DNA from: an uncultured Alphaproteobacteria bacterium
GTDB lineage: Bacteria > Pseudomonadota > Alphaproteobacteria > Paracaedibacterales > CAIULA01
Direction of reading: 5' to 3'
Assembly: GCA_903899945.1 (NCBI GenBank)
Contig: CAIULA010000022.1
Coordinates: 18,487 to 82,486 of the forward strand
DNA length: 64,000 nucleotides
Below, piece by piece: positions 61,221-64,000 of the stretch (its first letter is position 1; each line of letters starts with the position of its first letter). Under the pieces are notes generated by a model that was given only the letters and a program-made list of their open reading frames with translations, did not search any database and was not told the origin of the DNA. The translations under genes and the position numbers were made by a program.

Positions 61221-61847
61221 ATGCAAGCAGCCTGTTCGCCGAATTATGAGATTATATTGCGTCGGCGAGAAAATACGTTGTTCTTTAAAAGATGGATAAA
61301 ACATCCCTTTCAAATGGGAACGTTGGCGCCTATTACGCCTCGTTTGGCTAAATTAGTGGCAAGCTTAGTCTCAAATCCTTCCGATTTAATTGTTGAGATT
61401 GGAGCTGGAACTGGTCGTCTGACGCGTGCTCTATTGGCAGAGGGCGTTAAGCCTAAAAATTTGGCTTTAGTAGAGTTAGATCCTGAATTTTGTGTTTTCT
61501 TAAAGGAGACATTAAAAGATGCACCGGAATGCAAAAATTCAATGCCACACATTATTGAAGGGGATGCGACAAAGCTGCCAGAAATAATCCCGGAATCCTT
61601 TAAAGGTAAGGTTTCAACTGTTGTTTCGGCTATCCCTTTTATGTATCTTCCCACCATTGTTAGAGAGCAAATTGTTAAAAGCTCTTTTGATGTTTTAAAG
61701 CCAACTGGTTCTATTTTGCACGTAACCTATAATCCTAAGTCTCCTTTAGCCTTTAAGAAGGATTTAAAACAAGAGTGTGTAGGGAAGTTATGGCTTAATT
61801 TTCCACCCGGTTTTGTGTGGAAATATCAACCCGGATGGCCTTCTTAA
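61221..61847 (+). CDS. PmtA-like phospholipid N-methyltransferase, first tandem copy
   Basis: SAM-dependent methyltransferase of the PmtA type, which methylates phosphatidylethanolamine toward phosphatidylcholine. It has LIVEIGAGTGRLTRALL (SAM loop), ALVELDPEFCVFL, IIEGDATKLPEI, VVSAIPFMYLP and ILHVTYNPKSPLAF. The second motif in PmtA is usually SGLP-x; here it is SAIP. About 208 aa. ATG 61221 and TTG 61203 are possible starts; neither has a good SD. The next gene is a paralogue, 22 bp downstream. Its activity might be lost or altered; it keeps most motifs. Confidence 0.75.
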   Translation: MQAACSPNYEIILRRRENTLFFKRWIKHPFQMGTLAPITPRLAKLVASLVSNPSDLIVEIGAGTGRLTRALLAEGVKPKNLALVELDPEFCVFLKETLKDAPECKNSMPHIIEGDATKLPEIIPESFKGKVSTVVSAIPFMYLPTIVREQIVKSSFDVLKPTGSILHVTYNPKSPLAFKKDLKQECVGKLWLNFPPGFVWKYQPGWPS

Positions 61848-61869
61848 ATGAAGAAGAGGGCTTAAGTTT

Positions 61870-62562
61870 ATGACTTTTCACCATATTCGAAAACGAGATG
61901 AAAGTCTTTTATTTTTAAAGCAATTAATTCGCAATCCTAAATCATTAGGTGCTCTTGTTCCAAGTTCCCAGATGCTCGCAGATTTTATTTGCGGTCATGT
62001 CCCGACAACAGAAAACCATTTGGTTGTGGAAATTGGGGCAGGGACGGGTCGATTTACCCAAGGTCTGTTAAAGGAAGGTATAAAACCTGAAAATTTAGTG
62101 GTTTTGGAAATTGATCCCATTATGTGTAGTTTTTTAAGGAAGAACTTTCCTCATATCAACGTTGTTGAAGGAAATGCGAACCAGCTTCATACTTTGTTAC
62201 CTGATGGATGGGTTGGTAAAATAGGAACTATTATTTCCGGCATTCCGATGGTTAACTTGTCAGGTGAAGATCAAGAACAAATTATTTCTTCGTGTTTTCA
62301 GGTTTTGTCTGAATCAGGAAGCATTCTTCAATTTACCTATGGTCCTATTTCTCCCTTATCTTCAAAGAAATTGGGTCTTGCAAAAAAACGTCTAGGCCAT
62401 GTTTTTATGAATTTTCCGCCTGCAACTGTATGGAGGTATGGTAGGCAATCTGAAAAACCTCATGACTTGAATAAAATAAGAAATAAGTCTGAACGATTAA
62501 GCAAAATCCGCAGAATGGTTGGTTTAAAGGTCAAATCAAAAGAATTAGGATTAGAAGAATGA
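61870..62562 (+). CDS. PmtA-like phospholipid N-methyltransferase, second tandem copy
   Basis: Same family as the preceding gene: GALVPSSQMLADFI (the PSS-x-LA membrane-facing motif), LVVEIGAGTGRFTQGLL, VVLEIDPIMCSFL, VVEGNANQL (Asn for the usual Asp of GDA), IISGIPMVNLS and ILQFTYGPISPLSSK. It is closer to the PmtA pattern than the first copy. A basic C-terminal tail (about 35 residues) may bind membrane. Its stop overlaps the dapB start by 4 bp (ATGA). Two copies suggest division of the methylation steps or drift of one. Confidence 0.78.
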   Translation: MTFHHIRKRDESLLFLKQLIRNPKSLGALVPSSQMLADFICGHVPTTENHLVVEIGAGTGRFTQGLLKEGIKPENLVVLEIDPIMCSFLRKNFPHINVVEGNANQLHTLLPDGWVGKIGTIISGIPMVNLSGEDQEQIISSCFQVLSESGSILQFTYGPISPLSSKKLGLAKKRLGHVFMNFPPATVWRYGRQSEKPHDLNKIRNKSERLSKIRRMVGLKVKSKELGLEE

Positions 62563-63347
62563 AGGTAAAAGTTGGGGTCGCAGGGGCTACAGGCCGGATG
62601 GGGCAGCTGATTATTGAGCAAATTAAAAAAGATGATCTTTTTATTTTGGCGGCTGCGACAACCTCAGCAAATAATCCACTGTTGGGCACTATGGTGGCTG
62701 ATCATGTGTTCCTTCATCCTAATCCAGAAGAGCTTTTCACAAAGGGTCAAGTGGTAATTGATTTTACAAAACCAGATCTTTTAGAAGAACATTTAAGACT
62801 TGCTGTGCAGCACAAAACCAAGTTTATTATTGGGACAACAGGTTTAGCTGCAGAACATAAGGAAATGTTACTAGAGGCTTCAAAGCAAATCCCTATTTTA
62901 TATGCATCTAATACCAGTATGGGGGTGACCTTGATGAAGGTGATAACAACGCAAATTGCAAAAGTTTTGGGGCCTGAGTTTGATATAGAAATTGATGAAA
63001 TTCATCACCGCCATAAGGTTGATGCTCCTTCGGGTACAAGCCTTAGTTTGGGTGAAGCGGCAGCAAAGGGGAGAGCTGTTTCCTTAAGAGATGTTGCCTG
63101 TTTCGAACGTCATGGTCATACAGGGCCAAGGCCCGTGGGGCAAATTGGTTTTTCAGTCCGCAGAGGCGGCAGCGTTGTTGGTGATCATACGGTAAGCTTT
63201 ATCGGCGAGGATGAATCCATAGAAATCACCCATAAGGGAATTTCAAGGTCCCTTTATGCAAAGGGAGCAGTGACGGCAGCGCATTGGCTATGTGACAAAT
63301 CTAATGGCCTTTATAACATGGAAGATGTCTTGGGGTTAAAGAAATAA
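62559..63347 (+). CDS. dapB: DapB, 4-hydroxy-tetrahydrodipicolinate reductase
   Basis: DapB makes tetrahydrodipicolinate with NAD(P)H in the lysine/diaminopimelate pathway needed for peptidoglycan. Motifs are KVGVAGATGRMGQLI, VVIDFTKPD, the IIGTTGL segment and EIDEIHHRHKVDAPSGTSL (catalytic HHxxKxDAPSGT). At 262 aa it is normal. Its ATG overlaps the stop of the second methyltransferase. It implies that the cell still makes its own diaminopimelate. Confidence 0.96.
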   Translation: MKVKVGVAGATGRMGQLIIEQIKKDDLFILAAATTSANNPLLGTMVADHVFLHPNPEELFTKGQVVIDFTKPDLLEEHLRLAVQHKTKFIIGTTGLAAEHKEMLLEASKQIPILYASNTSMGVTLMKVITTQIAKVLGPEFDIEIDEIHHRHKVDAPSGTSLSLGEAAAKGRAVSLRDVACFERHGHTGPRPVGQIGFSVRRGGSVVGDHTVSFIGEDESIEITHKGISRSLYAKGAVTAAHWLCDKSNGLYNMEDVLGLKK

Positions 63348-63364
63348 AAGTCTGTTGAGCTTTG

Positions 63365-63883
63365 TTAAAAGCCTAAAAAACTTAAGATTGATGGTTTAGG
63401 TTGTTTTCTTGTAGGCCGAATTAAACCTTCTATGTGCTGAATTTCATTTCCTGTTACGCTTCTTGATGCGGAAAAGATAATAGATTTCAAAAATAACTTT
63501 TTTAGATGATTTTTCAACTCCTCAATTTTTGCTTCTTTTCCAAGAGATTGGATGCAAATTTTTATATTATCACCCTCATCATAGATATCCACCAAAGCTG
63601 CAGTAAAATAAAAATTCCTTCCCGTTTTTTGGGAAGTGAGTTCAGTAAATAAGCCAAAAGAATGTAGATTAATTTTTCTAGGGTCATGATATCTAATTTG
63701 GCAAAAAAGGGATCTGGATGTTGTTTTTTTACTTACTAAGCTGATAGGCAGGATGTCATATGTCGCCCCTGCACTTGAAACCCAGGATCCTTTATTTTCA
63801 AATTCCAGAGTTAGATCGTCTGAAGCAAAAATAAAAGAAATACTCTGAACAAAAATGCATAAAAACAGAAACAACGAACGCAT
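63365..63883 (-). CDS. Small secreted protein of unknown function
   Basis: The SD AAGGGG lies 5 nt before the ATG at 63883. A signal peptide (MRSLFLFLCIFVQSISFIFA, cut before SDDL) leads a 150-aa mature part with alternating beta strands (SWVSSAGATYDILPISLV, NFYFTAALVDIYD) and a helical C-terminus. No domain is recognised. It is convergent with dapB, 17 bp apart. It fits the pattern of many small exported proteins in this genome. Confidence 0.7.
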   Translation of the reverse strand: MRSLFLFLCIFVQSISFIFASDDLTLEFENKGSWVSSAGATYDILPISLVSKKTTSRSLFCQIRYHDPRKINLHSFGLFTELTSQKTGRNFYFTAALVDIYDEGDNIKICIQSLGKEAKIEELKNHLKKLFLKSIIFSASRSVTGNEIQHIEGLIRPTRKQPKPSILSFLGF

Positions 63884-64000
63884 AAGTACCCCTTAGATTG
63901 ATAACTTTCTTAACTATTGTTCCTGATAGATTTGCAAATTTCAAGCTATTTTGGTTTTTAAGGAACAGATAGCATATCTGCAAAATTAACAAATTATTAA

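Overview
The window reads as chromosomal DNA of an AT-rich alphaproteobacterium. Its housekeeping set is alphaproteobacterial: AddA/AddB in place of RecBCD, a B12-dependent NrdJ ribonucleotide reductase, the lspA / DUF3035 lipoprotein / M16 / M16 cluster, an FtsZ ending in the [12 protein letters not shown] tail, and a large alphaproteobacterial-type TyrRS and transketolase. The low GC, many signal-peptide proteins of unknown function, LuxR-type and NB-ARC (STAND) regulators, T6SS genes TssF/TssG and scattered REP-like palindromes suggest a host-associated member of the Holosporales type (Paracaedibacter/Odyssella/Caedimonas-like). That placement is inference. No rRNA, CRISPR array, intact insertion sequence or prophage was seen.

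Layout. 0-0.5 kb: tsaE and the start of the next gene (minus). 0.6-0.75 kb: a tiny transcription unit with an 18-codon ORF and a terminator. 0.9-1.8: lpxC. 1.9-4.4: a LuxR-type regulator divergent from a YhhQ-type queuosine-precursor transporter and a DUF6884-like gene, with palindromic operator candidates. 4.6-8.2: ffh-rpsP-rimM-trmD-(decayed trmD tail)-rplS, closed by a terminator. 8.5-10.4: a convergent pair, a SUKH-like putative immunity protein and a secreted LHH-motif nuclease toxin. 10.6-13.5: tssF-tssG. 13.5-15.1: DcaP-like porin. 15.2-19.5: 2TM protein, lspA, lipoprotein and two complementary M16 peptidase subunits. 19.6-20.6: FlhF-like GTPase. 20.6-22.5: operon of two secreted unknowns, divergent from a LuxR-HTH/TM/NB-ARC fusion at 22.8-24.0 with an operator array between them.

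24-35.7 kb is a long minus-strand run: prx, addB, addA, trxA, tkt, gap, fabD, fabG. 36-42.2 kb is a second minus-strand run: mltG, gmk, ftsA, ftsZ, def, fmt. It joins division genes to formylmethionine processing, while lpxC, usually beside ftsZ, lies about 37 kb away. 42.3-50 kb holds tRNA-Val, a Sel1-repeat protein, a Cache-HAMP adenylate/guanylate cyclase, a UDG-family protein, a ChaB remnant, a HAD phosphatase, an OMP, an NTF2-like protein and pfkA. 50-56.4 kb holds a secreted hypothetical gene without a clear start, tyrS, rpiB, a CAU tRNA, an HSL-type esterase, a membrane-anchored FKBP and a large secreted ankyrin-like protein. 56.8-63.9 kb holds nrdJ, a small secreted protein, two tandem PmtA-like methyltransferases, dapB and another small secreted protein.

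Three parts look most worth following. The first is the 17-bp palindrome TCCGTAA-N3-TTACGGA, found near both LuxR-type genes and the DUF6884-like gene. The second is the toxin/immunity-like pair beside tssFG. The third is the LuxR-NB-ARC fusion, whose predicted topology puts an ATPase domain on the far side of the membrane. All family assignments come from motif recognition in the translated sequence; no database search was run.
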